This document shows positions 8,119 through 17,031 of a stretch of DNA of 41,921 nucleotides, piece after piece; position 1 is the stretch's first letter; every line of letters starts with the position of its first letter. The translations under genes and the position numbers were made by a program. A model generated the notes under the pieces. It was given only the letters and a program-made list of their open reading frames with translations. It was not told the DNA's origin and did no database searches. Source of the DNA: Leuconostoc holzapfelii (GTDB lineage Bacteria > Bacillota > Bacilli > Lactobacillales > Lactobacillaceae); NCBI RefSeq assembly GCF_012396485.1, contig NZ_JAAXPO010000010.1, forward strand, positions 1 to 41,921, read 5' to 3'.

Positions 8119-10356
8119 ATGGCAAGAACAAAAAGCTATACGGGCCAAGAGGTGCTCGATCTTGTAGGGCAATACATGGCGCCAGCAGATGCTGACAAAG
8201 TCAAATTGGCCTATGAGTGGGCATCGGACTTGCATCATGAGCAATTCCGAAAATCAGGCGAACCCTATATTATTCATCCAATTCAGGTAGCAGGCATTCT
8301 GGCCGAACTCAAGATGGATACGGCGACGGTGATCTCGGGTTATTTGCATGATGTTGTCGAAGATACACCCGCAAGTTTAAAAGACATTGAAGATAAGTTT
8401 GGCCCAACAATTGCCCAAATTATCGACGGTGTGACCAAAATTAGTAAAATTCAATATCAAAATTCACAAGAACAGCTGGCGGAGAATCACCGTAAGCTGC
8501 TTTTAGCCATGTCAAAAGACATTCGTGTCATTATTGTTAAACTAGCAGACCGCTTGCATAATATGCGAACCTTAGGGGCCTTGCGTGAGGAAAAGCAGCG
8601 CCGAATTGCCAGTGAAACATTGGATATTTATGCACCACTAGCAGACCGTTTAGGTATTAGTACCATTAAATGGGAGCTTGAAGATCTAGCGTTGAGCTAC
8701 TTAGATCCTGAAAAATACTATATGATTGCGTCACAGATGAATATGAAGCGTGACGAACGTATTCAGTATGTGCAAGAAGCTGTCTCAGAAATCACACAAG
8801 CGATTCAAGATCTTGAGTTGGAAAACGTGAGTGTTTACGGCCGACCTAAACATATCTATTCCATTTATCGGAAAATGACAGATAAGCACAAGGCCTTTGA
8901 GGAAATCTATGATTTATCCGCTGTGCGTGTGCTGACCGAAAACATTCCTGATACCTATGCCGTGCTGGGGGCTATCCACTCAAAATGGATGCCTTTGCCC
9001 GGACGATTTAAAGACTATATTGCTTTACCAAAGGCCAATGGTTACCAAAGTTTGCACACGACGGTCATTGGACCAAGTGGTCGGCCGTTAGAGGTCCAGA
9101 TTCGGACGCATGCCATGCATGAAGTGGCGGAATACGGGGTAGCGGCGCATTGGGCATATAAGAAAAACAAAGGTTCCAACAAAGAAGCAAAAGTTAAAGA
9201 CCATAACCAACAAGCATTGAATGTAATTCAAGGCATTTTGGAATTACAAGAAGATGCGAAGAACGCCGAAGACTTTATGGCTGGTGTCCAAGGGGATCTC
9301 TTTAGTGATCGCGTCTATGCGTTTACACCACGTGGGGATGTTTTTGAATTGGCTAAAGGCGCCGGACCGCTTGACATGGCCTTCTCAATTCATACGAATG
9401 TTGGGATCAAAACCACTGGCGCCAAGGTCAACGGGCGCATTGTTCCTTTAGATTATAAAATTAAAACTGGGGATATTATTGAAATCATTACCAGTTCAAC
9501 CGCTAAGCCCAGCCGAGATTGGCTAGACTTAGTATCGACACGGCGCGCGCGCAACAAAATTAAGCAGTATTTTAAACAATTGGATCGCGATGACAACATT
9601 GAAGCCGGGCGCGAATTGTTATCGCGTATTCTACGAGAAACCGGTTTTGAACCGTCACATCTTCTAACCATTGAGCGGTTGATTACAACCGCTGATATGT
9701 TGCACTATCATACCTATGAAGATATGCTTGCTGCTATCGGGTATGGCGATGTGGCCGTCCCAGGCGTTGCCAATAAGCTCACAGAAGCCATTCGCGAAGC
9801 ACAACAAGAAGCAGAAACTGCTGAGTTACAACGTGAATTGTTAGAAGAAGGGCACGAAATTAAACGAGACGAGACGGCCTTGACCCAACGGCAAAAGGCG
9901 ACCGCAGATGATATTGTCATCGCTGGGGTTGATAATTTGCTTGTACGCTTGGGGCGTTGCTGTACACCAGTACCAGGGGATGCAGTCAAAGGTTATATTA
10001 CCAAAGGGCGTGGTATTTCTGTTCATCGGGTCGGTTGCCCAAATATTCGCGCCGCTGAGACGCAAGGACAACGGTTAGTCGATGTTCAATGGGAAGATGA
10101 AAAAGGGCTGAAGCCAAATTATGATGCCGATCTGACAGTGCATGGGGAAAACCGCAATGGTTTATTAAATGATGTTTTGCGGTCCGTGAATGGGCGGACG
10201 AAATTCGTTAATTCAGTGAATGGTCATGTCACCAAAAATGGCATGGCGCAAGTTTCCTTATCTATTGGGGTCAAAAACAATGAACAACTCGGATTGATTA
10301 TGGATGCTTTAAATAACCTACCAGCAGTTTATGATGTGGAGCGGGCTTTTCATTAA
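8119..10356 (+). CDS. rel: Rel, bifunctional (p)ppGpp synthetase/hydrolase
   Basis: A 745-residue stringent-response enzyme that makes and degrades (p)ppGpp on starved ribosomes. The N-terminal HD hydrolase domain shows HPIQVAGIL and HDVVEDT (about 77-83), with RLHNMRTL further on. The synthetase domain has KHIYSIYRKM and PGRFKDYIALPKANGYQSL; the RFKD motif is the form of bifunctional Rel rather than monofunctional RelA. The TGS domain begins around VYAFTPRGDVFELAKGAG, a CC (zinc-finger-like) region has LGRCCTPVPGD, and an ACT domain ends the protein. All domains are present and key residues look intact. It has its own promoter and an unusually structured leader. It is followed by a membrane protein and dtd. 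Confidence 0.95.
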   Translation: MARTKSYTGQEVLDLVGQYMAPADADKVKLAYEWASDLHHEQFRKSGEPYIIHPIQVAGILAELKMDTATVISGYLHDVVEDTPASLKDIEDKFGPTIAQIIDGVTKISKIQYQNSQEQLAENHRKLLLAMSKDIRVIIVKLADRLHNMRTLGALREEKQRRIASETLDIYAPLADRLGISTIKWELEDLALSYLDPEKYYMIASQMNMKRDERIQYVQEAVSEITQAIQDLELENVSVYGRPKHIYSIYRKMTDKHKAFEEIYDLSAVRVLTENIPDTYAVLGAIHSKWMPLPGRFKDYIALPKANGYQSLHTTVIGPSGRPLEVQIRTHAMHEVAEYGVAAHWAYKKNKGSNKEAKVKDHNQQALNVIQGILELQEDAKNAEDFMAGVQGDLFSDRVYAFTPRGDVFELAKGAGPLDMAFSIHTNVGIKTTGAKVNGRIVPLDYKIKTGDIIEIITSSTAKPSRDWLDLVSTRRARNKIKQYFKQLDRDDNIEAGRELLSRILRETGFEPSHLLTIERLITTADMLHYHTYEDMLAAIGYGDVAVPGVANKLTEAIREAQQEAETAELQRELLEEGHEIKRDETALTQRQKATADDIVIAGVDNLLVRLGRCCTPVPGDAVKGYITKGRGISVHRVGCPNIRAAETQGQRLVDVQWEDEKGLKPNYDADLTVHGENRNGLLNDVLRSVNGRTKFVNSVNGHVTKNGMAQVSLSIGVKNNEQLGLIMDALNNLPAVYDVERAFH

Positions 10357-10401
10357 AATGGCTGGGGTGAGCTTTTTATCGAACGATAAGGCTTGAATCC
10401 A

Positions 10402-10429
10402 TGCTATATTTTAAATCATAATAATGATT
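10402..10429 (+). promoter_or_regulatory. Extended -10 promoter and small hairpin between rel and the next gene
   Basis: TGC followed by TATATT (10405-10410) is an extended -10. AAATCAT/ATGATTT (10412-10429) forms a perfect small hairpin at the expected transcript start. The 10443 region then supplies the SD (ACGAGAG) of the next gene. Just upstream, TTATCG/CGATAA (10377-10390) is a weak hairpin after rel without a T-run. Confidence 0.4.
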
Positions 10430-10444
10430 TGAAACGAGAGCAAA

Positions 10445-11071
10445 ATGAAAACCCCAATTTTAATGGCTATTGCCCCCATTCAACAAGCTAATCAAAACGG
10501 CGTGTTACTTGTTGACAAACAAGCTAAACAGGCTTATTTTACAGCGCAACAATTACCGACCGCCAAAGCACAAAAGTGGCTGTTGTGGTTACTCATTTTC
10601 AGCAGTATTTTGGTGACCCCTTACTGGTTGTTTGATCGGATGTTACACTTACCACACTTTCCAATCCATCAACCTATCATTTGGTGGTTGGTGTTAGCAC
10701 TGACGCTTGGATTACCAATTGTTGCCTGGTATGTCGGGCGACAACGCGCGCATTATGATTTCCAGCGCGTCACGCCGTTGGCAGTTGATCAAGCCACATT
10801 GGATCAAGCGCTGAAATACTGGTGGTTTGAACGGTTGTGGGTTGCATTCGTGTTGCTATTACTACCGCCAACGTCAGTGTTATTTTTGGTGTTGTATGTG
10901 ATTAAAAGTGATCCGCTAGATGCCTTGTTAATTACTGTCCATGCGACGCTCTTTATGCGGCGGTTGATTCCGCATGCATTTTCTCGAATTATGGTATCTA
11001 AACAAGCAATACAGGAGTGGCAAAATGAAAGTCGTATTACAACGGGTAACGTCAGCACAAGTGTCAATTGA
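10445..11071 (+). CDS. Unknown multi-pass membrane protein between rel and dtd
   Basis: A 208-residue protein with at least three hydrophobic segments: about 45-63 ([19 protein letters not shown]), 79-97 ([17 protein letters not shown]) and 132-152 ([20 protein letters not shown]). A loop of about 30 residues rich in Arg, Gln and Asp separates the second and third. I recognise no family or active-site motif. Its last 47 nt overlap the start of dtd, so the two are cotranslated. rel and dtd are often adjacent in Firmicutes, so this gene appears to be an insertion into a conserved pair. Confidence 0.7.
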   Translation: MKTPILMAIAPIQQANQNGVLLVDKQAKQAYFTAQQLPTAKAQKWLLWLLIFSSILVTPYWLFDRMLHLPHFPIHQPIIWWLVLALTLGLPIVAWYVGRQRAHYDFQRVTPLAVDQATLDQALKYWWFERLWVAFVLLLLPPTSVLFLVLYVIKSDPLDALLITVHATLFMRRLIPHAFSRIMVSKQAIQEWQNESRITTGNVSTSVN

Positions 11072-11471
11072 CGATCAAATTGTTGGCCAGATTCAGGCAG
11101 GCTATGTCCTACTAGTTGGGGTCGCAGATGGTGATACAGCGACAGATATTGCTTATTTAGTCCGGAAAATTAGTCAGTTGCGTGTGTTTGAAGATGACCA
11201 AGGTCGCATGAATTTAAGCATTCAAGCTATTGATGGTGCAATCTTATCGATTTCACAATTCACATTATTTGCAGAGACAAAAAAAGGGAACCGGCCTAGC
11301 TTTACCAAAGCGGGCGAACCAGCCTTTGCACGAACAATGTACGCGCAATTTAATGCTGCCTTACGTGAGGTTGGGTTACCTGTTGAAACGGGCGAATTTG
11401 GCGCTGATATGGCAGTTAGTCTAGTGAATGACGGGCCAGTTACAATTCTATTTGATACCAATGACAAATAA
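11025..11471 (+). CDS. dtd: D-aminoacyl-tRNA deacylase
   Basis: A 148-residue cytoplasmic enzyme that removes D-amino acids (and glycine from tRNA-Ala) from mischarged tRNA. It begins [15 protein letters not shown], the typical DTD N-terminus. The two catalytic-pocket motifs are present: SISQFTLFA (SQFTL) and [11 protein letters not shown] (NxGPVT). ATG 11025 is preferred over the upstream ATG 10974 because ACAGGAGTGG precedes it at good spacing and the family starts here. It overlaps the membrane-protein gene and ends at a long terminator. Confidence 0.95.
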   Translation: MKVVLQRVTSAQVSIDDQIVGQIQAGYVLLVGVADGDTATDIAYLVRKISQLRVFEDDQGRMNLSIQAIDGAILSISQFTLFAETKKGNRPSFTKAGEPAFARTMYAQFNAALREVGLPVETGEFGADMAVSLVNDGPVTILFDTNDK

Positions 11472-11548
11472 AAAAGGTCCGGCTCAGTGTGGCGTACCCT
11501 AAAAGTGACTTTAACTTTTGGGATATACCGCACAGCCGGACCTTTTTA
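11471..11548. terminator. Long bidirectional terminator between dtd and plsY
   Basis: A 78-nt cruciform-like inverted repeat. The outer arms AAAAGGTCCGGCT and AGCCGGACCTTTT are followed inwards by GTGTGG/CCGCAC, and inside by CCCTAAAAGT/AACTTTTGGG. A T-run on each strand makes it work for both convergent genes. It is unusually long compared with the other terminators here. Confidence 0.88.
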
Positions 11549-12163
11549 TTTATGATGTGTTTGTTGATAGTGATGATACCAACCAAAGGGCACGGTGCTT
11601 TCCGTGCCGTTTATAATGCGCTGAATATTGCTGCGGTGACGATAAAAGACAAAACCAGTCAAGACAGCAGCCACAACGGTTAAAATCCAATCATGGTAGA
11701 AAAACGATGTGACTAAGGCAAAGCTAAAGCCAACCATTGAACTGACCGATACCATTGAAGTCAGCAGCAACATCACAATGAAGACGGTTGCAACCATGAA
11801 GAAAAATTGCTGGTTATAAGCAAGCAAAACGCCAGCAGAAGTTGCGACAGCCTTGCCACCTTTGAATTTTAGCCAAATGGAGAAAGTGTGTCCAAGAATG
11901 GCTGCAATCCCAACGAGCATTGGATTAATTGTACTATGAAAAACGATGGGCAAAAGTCCGGCAGCTGTCCCTTTTAACAGATCTAATACCAATGTGGCAG
12001 TCCCGGCAACGGGGCCAAGGACACGAAATGAATTGGTCGTGCCGATGTTACCAGAACCTTCATCGCGAATATCTTTGTGATAAAAGATTAAGCCAATCCA
12101 AAATCCTGGTAAAAGTGACCCGAGCAAGTAAGCACAGGCAAACATTATTAGTGTTGAAAACAT
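11546..12163 (-). CDS. plsY: Acyl-phosphate:glycerol-3-phosphate acyltransferase PlsY
   Basis: A 205-residue integral membrane enzyme that transfers the acyl group of acyl phosphate to glycerol-3-phosphate, the first step of phospholipid synthesis. Family motifs are SGNIGTTNSFRVLG (motif 1), LDLLKGTAAG (motif 2) and LKFKGGKAVATSAG (motif 3), between hydrophobic helices. The start is placed at the ATG giving MFSTLIMFACAYLLG, because AGGAG is 8 nt upstream; an upstream in-frame ATG (12211) would add 16 residues without SD. It converges on dtd and diverges from parE. Confidence 0.95.
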   Translation of the reverse strand: MFSTLIMFACAYLLGSLLPGFWIGLIFYHKDIRDEGSGNIGTTNSFRVLGPVAGTATLVLDLLKGTAAGLLPIVFHSTINPMLVGIAAILGHTFSIWLKFKGGKAVATSAGVLLAYNQQFFFMVATVFIVMLLLTSMVSVSSMVGFSFALVTSFFYHDWILTVVAAVLTGFVFYRHRSNIQRIINGTESTVPFGWYHHYQQTHHK

Positions 12164-12260
12164 TTTTAAACTCCTCAATGTTGTGAATAAACACAAAGTT
12201 AATTCTATCATAAAAAAAGATTGTAAAGGGGGTAATGGGTTGAAAATGTCATTTTGAGAC

Positions 12261-12289
12261 TTGTCAGAATAACTTTTTTCATCTATGAT
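12261..12289 (+). promoter_or_regulatory. Promoter of parE
   Basis: TTGTCA (12261-12266), a 17-nt spacer and TATGAT (12284-12289). An overlapping extended -10 (TGA + TAATAT, 12286-12294) may also be used. The leader of about 70 nt contains GATTGA/TCAATC and the palindrome GAACAATTGTTC. The SD of parE is weak (AAGAAAG). Confidence 0.65.
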
Positions 12290-12365
12290 AATATAGATTG
12301 ACGCATGGTATCGAACAATTGTTCAATCATGACAATGTTTTAAAATAAGAAAGATATGAGTATTC

Positions 12366-14447
12366 ATGGCAGAAAAAAATCACTATGATTCAGATTCAAT
12401 AAAAATTCTTGAAGGGTTAGAGGCGGTGCGTAAGCGACCTGGAATGTACATTGGGTCGACTGACGGCCGTGGTTTGCATCACCTAGTTTATGAAATTGTT
12501 GACAATGCAGTTGATGAAGCCTTAGGTGGCTATGGTAACGATATCCGGGTGACAATCCATGAAAACAATGCCATTACGGTACAAGATTTTGGTCGTGGGA
12601 TGCCAGTCGGGATGCATGCATCTGGGAAGCCAACGCCCGAAGTTATTTTAACAGTTTTGCACGCCGGTGGTAAATTTGGCCAAGGGGGCTATGCCACTTC
12701 AGGTGGTTTGCATGGTGTTGGTTCATCGGTTGTTAACGCGCTGTCTGAAAGTTTACAAGTCACGATTGTACGCGATGGGCACAAATGGCAAGAAGACTTT
12801 ATCACAGGGGGGCAACCTGTCGGCACCTTACGTGACCTCGGGGTTACCAAAGAACATACGGGCACCACTGTCACCTTTAAGCCAGACCCTACGTTGTTTA
12901 GTGCAACCGTGTATAAGTATGACACGTTGTCTGAACGGTTACGTGAATCGGCCTTTTTGATGTCAGGGGTGAAATTCACCTTGACGGACGAACGTGTGAC
13001 CCCAGCACGTGTCGAAACGTACCATTATGAAAAAGGCCTTGAAGCATTTGTTGGCTTTTTGAATGAAGATAAAGAAACCATCGGCCCAGTCATGACTTTT
13101 GAGGGGAGCCAAAGTGGTATTGCAGTGGAAGTTGCTGCCCAATATAATGATGGTTACTCTGAAACGTTGCTTTCTTTTGTCAATAACGTGCGGACGCAAG
13201 ACGGTGGGACGCATGAAGTTGGTTTCCGAACAGCTTGGACGAAAGCCTTTAATGAATACGCCCGTAAAGTGAACTTGTTGAAAGAAAAAGACAAGAACTT
13301 AGAAGGGACAGATGTTCGTGAAGGTTTGGCAGCTGTCATCTCGTTGCGTGTGCCAGAGCAATTCTTGCAGTTTGAAGGGCAAACCAAGGATAAGTTGGGG
13401 ACGCCTGAAGCTCGTGGAATTGTAGACGCTGTGGTCAATGAGACGCTTGGGCGTTTCTTGATGGAAAACGGTGATTTTGGACAAAACTTGATTCGTAAGG
13501 CAATCCGAGCCCGTGAAGCACGAGAGGCTGCGCGCAAGGCACGTGATGAAAGCCGGACAGGTAAGTCGAAAGGGCAAAAAGAACGGCTATTGTCTGGGAA
13601 ATTAGCACCAGCACAATCTAAAAATGCGGCACGCAATGAACTGTTCTTAGTCGAGGGTGATTCGGCCGGTGGCTCAGCCAAGCAGGGGCGAGATCGTAAG
13701 TTCCAAGCGATTTTGCCACTTCGCGGGAAGGTATTGAATACTGAGAAGGCGAAGTTAGTTGATATTTTAAAAAATGAAGAAATTTCAACGTTGATTTATG
13801 CGATTGGTGGCGGCGTTGGCAATGACTTTAAAGTCGCCGACACGGCCTTTGATAAAATTATCATCATGACTGATGCTGATGATGATGGGGCACACATTCA
13901 GACGTTGTTATTAACGTTCTTTTACAAGTATATGCGCCCCCTTATTGAAGCTGGACGCGTGTATATTGCGTTACCACCACTTTATCGTGTCAAGTACGCT
14001 TCAAAGAAATTTGAAGATCAGTTTGCTTGGACCAATGATGAATTAGAAACGATTACCAGTCGCAATGATGCGCGTTATGAACTCACCCGCTTTAAGGGAC
14101 TGGGGGAAATGAATGCACCATTACTCTGGGAAACAACCATGAACCCAGAAACACGAACGTTGATTCGTGTCAAAATTGATGATGCCGTCTTAGCCGAAAA
14201 ACGCGTCACAACTTTGATGGGGGACAAAGTGGAACCTCGCCGTGATTGGATTGAGGCCAACGTCCACTTTACATTAGATGAAGCTGGGTCAATTTTGGAC
14301 ACAGTGGATGGTGAACAAACCAATGCCAGTGATGTCTTTGAAAAGGCACGCCAGCACGAAAACAAGCAAGCAACAGCGACGGAGTCAACGACCACAACCG
14401 GGCCAGTCATTACAAATTGGCAAAACGGGCAAGGCGCAGGTGCTTGA
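12366..14447 (+). CDS. parE: DNA topoisomerase IV subunit B (ParE)
   Basis: A 693-residue ATPase subunit that, with ParC, decatenates daughter chromosomes. The GHKL ATPase domain shows EIVDNAVDEAL, DFGRGMPV and the lid GKFGQGGYATSGGLHGVG. The TOPRIM domain shows VEGDSAGGSAKQGRDR (about 428-443), LPLRGKVLNTEKA and MTDADDDGAHI (about 500-510). Length and the immediately following parC identify ParE rather than GyrB. The C-terminus has a Thr/Glu/Gln-rich linker and tail. Start ATGGCAGAAAAAAAT agrees with the family. Confidence 0.95.
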   Translation: MAEKNHYDSDSIKILEGLEAVRKRPGMYIGSTDGRGLHHLVYEIVDNAVDEALGGYGNDIRVTIHENNAITVQDFGRGMPVGMHASGKPTPEVILTVLHAGGKFGQGGYATSGGLHGVGSSVVNALSESLQVTIVRDGHKWQEDFITGGQPVGTLRDLGVTKEHTGTTVTFKPDPTLFSATVYKYDTLSERLRESAFLMSGVKFTLTDERVTPARVETYHYEKGLEAFVGFLNEDKETIGPVMTFEGSQSGIAVEVAAQYNDGYSETLLSFVNNVRTQDGGTHEVGFRTAWTKAFNEYARKVNLLKEKDKNLEGTDVREGLAAVISLRVPEQFLQFEGQTKDKLGTPEARGIVDAVVNETLGRFLMENGDFGQNLIRKAIRAREAREAARKARDESRTGKSKGQKERLLSGKLAPAQSKNAARNELFLVEGDSAGGSAKQGRDRKFQAILPLRGKVLNTEKAKLVDILKNEEISTLIYAIGGGVGNDFKVADTAFDKIIIMTDADDDGAHIQTLLLTFFYKYMRPLIEAGRVYIALPPLYRVKYASKKFEDQFAWTNDELETITSRNDARYELTRFKGLGEMNAPLLWETTMNPETRTLIRVKIDDAVLAEKRVTTLMGDKVEPRRDWIEANVHFTLDEAGSILDTVDGEQTNASDVFEKARQHENKQATATESTTTTGPVITNWQNGQGAGA

Positions 14448-14499
14448 TTTTTGCGTTGTCAGTCACTAGGCGTGACGGCTGCTTGTCAGCAGATTATTT

Positions 14500-14544
14500 G
14501 AAAGGAAATGTGTTCAATCCATTGATGATGGAGCACAAGTATAT
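14500..14544 (+). promoter_or_regulatory. SD-hairpin-AUG leader element before parC
   Basis: The SD GAAAGGAAA (14500-14508) lies almost 40 nt before the parC ATG. TGTGTTC (14509-14515) pairs with GAGCACA (14531-14537) over 7 positions, including one G-T. Seven nucleotides then separate the stem from ATG 14545, and no other SD is present. A GTG at 14510 could open an out-of-frame leader ORF ending at 14584 that overlaps parC. Confidence 0.6.
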
Positions 14545-16986
14545 ATGGCAGATCGTATCACTGAACTGTCACTGGAAGCAGTGATGGGCGAGCGCTTTGG
14601 GCGCTATTCAAAATATATTATTCAAGAACGCGCGTTGCCGGATATTCGTGATGGCTTGAAGCCGGTTCAACGCCGTATTCTTTTTGCGATGGCCCAAGAT
14701 GGCAACACCTATGACCATCCCTATCGTAAGTCTGCAAAGTCCGTCGGGAATGTCATGGGTAATTTTCACCCGCACGGCGATTCTTCAATTTATGAGGCAA
14801 TGGTGCGGTTGTCACAGGATTGGAAAGTCCGTGAACCATTAATTGATATGAACGGTAACAACGGCTCTGTGGATAATGATCCAGCTGCCGCCATGCGTTA
14901 TACTGAAGCGCGCTTATCAAAAATTGCTGGCGAAATGATGGCGGATTTGGGCCAAGAAACAGTTGATATGGTGTTGAATTTTGATGATACAACCTATGAA
15001 CCAACGGTTTTGCCATCACGCATTCCAAGCCTATTGATTAACGGGGCCACGGGGATTTCAGCAGGTTATGCGACGGAAATTCCGCCGCATAACTTGAAGG
15101 AAATCAATGCCGCACTCACGTATTTGTTAGACCATCCGGAAGCCCCATTGTCTACATTGATGCGTTACGTTAAAGGGCCTGATTTCCCAACCGGAGGGAT
15201 TATTCAAGGTCTTGATGGGATTAAAAAAGCCTATAAAACTGGCCGTGGGAAAATTGTTGTCCGCGCCAAAACAGCAATTTCTGAATTGAAGGGCGGTAAG
15301 AAAAAGATTGAAATTACCGAGTTGCCTTATGAAGTTGTGAAGTCGACTTTAGTGTCAAAAATTGATGGTATTCGTTTGAATAAAGAGGTTGCCGGTATTG
15401 TCGAAGTACGTGATGAATCTGATCGCGAAGGCATGTCGATTGTCATTGAACTCAATAAAGACGCCAATGCCGATGGCATTTTAACTTATTTGTTTAAAAA
15501 GACGGATCTGCAAATTTCTTATAACTTCAATATGGTGGCAATTCACGACCAACGACCTGTCTCAGTGAGCCTCAAACAAGGACTGGAAGCATTTTTGGAT
15601 TTCCGCAAGGAAGTCGTGTTAAAACGTGCCGCCTTTGAGTTAGCGAAAGCACAAGCCCGCCAACATATTGTGTCAGGCTTGATTCGGATGTTGTCAATTC
15701 TAGATGAGGTCGTGGCTGCTATTCGTGCATCTAAGAACCGGAAGGATGCCACACAAAATTTGATTGATCAATTTCAATTCACACAGCCACAAGCAGAAGC
15801 CATTGTGACCTTGCAACTTTATCGTTTGACCAATACAGATGTCACCCAATTGGAAGAAGAATTTGCAACGTTGACCGCTAAAATCAATCATTTGAATCTC
15901 ATTTTGACAGAAGAATCTGCTTTGAAAGATGTGATTCGTGAAGAAATTGCCGCCATTACCCAGGCTTACACGTCACCACGCCGATCACAAATTGAAGCAG
16001 AAGTGGAAGATTTGGTCATTGACACCGCAGTCACAATTGCTGAAGAAGATGTGCAGGTTTTGGTGTCGCGCAATGGCTATTATAAGCGCGCGTCTTTGCG
16101 TTCATATAAGGCTTCTGATGCTGATAATGGTTTGGCAGATGATGATTTACCAGTTTTTGTTGGTCAGTTGAATACAACGCAACACTTATTTATGTTTACC
16201 AATAAAGGGAATGTCATTTATCGCCCAGTGCATGAATTGCCAGACTCTAAATGGAAAGATACTGGCGAACATTTCTCCCAGCAACTTGCCAACTGGCGCC
16301 CAGATGAGTATGTGCTGCAAGTCATTGCGATTTCAGACTTGGCGCAAGGCGGGGCCTTTATGATTGTGGCCAATGATGGCTTCATCAAGCAAACGGCACT
16401 GGCAGATATGGTACCTAAGACCTATAAGAAGAAGACAGCAATGGCCATTAAGCTCAAAACAGCAACAAGTGCTGTGGTCAATGTGGTGTACAGCCAAGCG
16501 GTGACAGATCAAGATGTACTCTTGTTATCACATCATGGGGTTGGGTTACGCTTTAGTTTGACTGATGTGCCAGAAATTGGGGCGCGGACAGCTGGTGTCA
16601 AAGCGATGGATCTGCGTGGTGATGACACAATCGCTGCAGCCTTGCTGATTACTTCCGCTGCACAGCAAGTGGCCATTGCCGCAGAAAATGGGGCTTTCAA
16701 ATACATGCCTGTCGCGGAAATTACCCATTCAAAACGTGCTAACAAAGGGCTTTTGATTTTCACGCAAAAGAAGACGGTTGCCTACTATGTCGCTGCTGCC
16801 ACACTATTTGATGCTGATGTCAGTGCACTAGAAATTTTGACAACGCGTTGGCAAGTCCAGGATTTGCAATTAAGTGATTATCGACCATCTCAACGTATTG
16901 GCAATGGCCAATATGTTGTCGATGTCGATAAAAATGGCGCCCCTTGGCTGATTCGCCCATTGAAGATAGCAACGACAAATGCATGA
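14545..16986 (+). CDS. parC: DNA topoisomerase IV subunit A (ParC)
   Basis: An 813-residue DNA-cleaving subunit of topoisomerase IV. The catalytic tyrosine is Tyr119 in AAAMRYTEARLSKIA. The quinolone-resistance region reads HPHGDSSIYEAMVRL with Ser80 and Glu84, the usual susceptible residues. The N-terminal part (MADRITELSLEAVMGERFGRYSKYII) and the tower and coiled-coil regions are complete, and the C-terminal part has the beta-pinwheel repeats (for example LFMFTNKGNVIYR, LLLSHHGVGLRFS). It follows parE by about 100 nt. The start is fixed by homology and preceded by the structured leader. Confidence 0.96.
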   Translation: MADRITELSLEAVMGERFGRYSKYIIQERALPDIRDGLKPVQRRILFAMAQDGNTYDHPYRKSAKSVGNVMGNFHPHGDSSIYEAMVRLSQDWKVREPLIDMNGNNGSVDNDPAAAMRYTEARLSKIAGEMMADLGQETVDMVLNFDDTTYEPTVLPSRIPSLLINGATGISAGYATEIPPHNLKEINAALTYLLDHPEAPLSTLMRYVKGPDFPTGGIIQGLDGIKKAYKTGRGKIVVRAKTAISELKGGKKKIEITELPYEVVKSTLVSKIDGIRLNKEVAGIVEVRDESDREGMSIVIELNKDANADGILTYLFKKTDLQISYNFNMVAIHDQRPVSVSLKQGLEAFLDFRKEVVLKRAAFELAKAQARQHIVSGLIRMLSILDEVVAAIRASKNRKDATQNLIDQFQFTQPQAEAIVTLQLYRLTNTDVTQLEEEFATLTAKINHLNLILTEESALKDVIREEIAAITQAYTSPRRSQIEAEVEDLVIDTAVTIAEEDVQVLVSRNGYYKRASLRSYKASDADNGLADDDLPVFVGQLNTTQHLFMFTNKGNVIYRPVHELPDSKWKDTGEHFSQQLANWRPDEYVLQVIAISDLAQGGAFMIVANDGFIKQTALADMVPKTYKKKTAMAIKLKTATSAVVNVVYSQAVTDQDVLLLSHHGVGLRFSLTDVPEIGARTAGVKAMDLRGDDTIAAALLITSAAQQVAIAAENGAFKYMPVAEITHSKRANKGLLIFTQKKTVAYYVAAATLFDADVSALEILTTRWQVQDLQLSDYRPSQRIGNGQYVVDVDKNGAPWLIRPLKIATTNA

Positions 16987-16992
16987 TTTTCT

Positions 16993-17000
16993 GATAAAAT
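16993..17000 (+). promoter_or_regulatory. Extended -10 promoter of ppaC
   Basis: TGA followed by TAAAAT (16995-17000) directly after the parC stop codon, about 30 nt before the ppaC ATG. No clear -35. Confidence 0.5.
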
Positions 17001-17031
17001 AAACGTATTACGAACTAGGAGAGTTTCACTC

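Noticed and set aside
10804-11067. Minus-strand 87-codon open frame opposite the membrane protein and dtd
   Set aside because: No SD, unlikely composition, and fully covered by two coupled + strand genes.
12366-16986. Possible gyrB-gyrA instead of parE-parC
   Set aside because: The two genes are adjacent in ParE-ParC order, the lid motif is GGYATSGG followed by SSVVNALS as in ParE, and the A subunit has the ParC-type HPHGDSSIYEAMVRLSQDWK.
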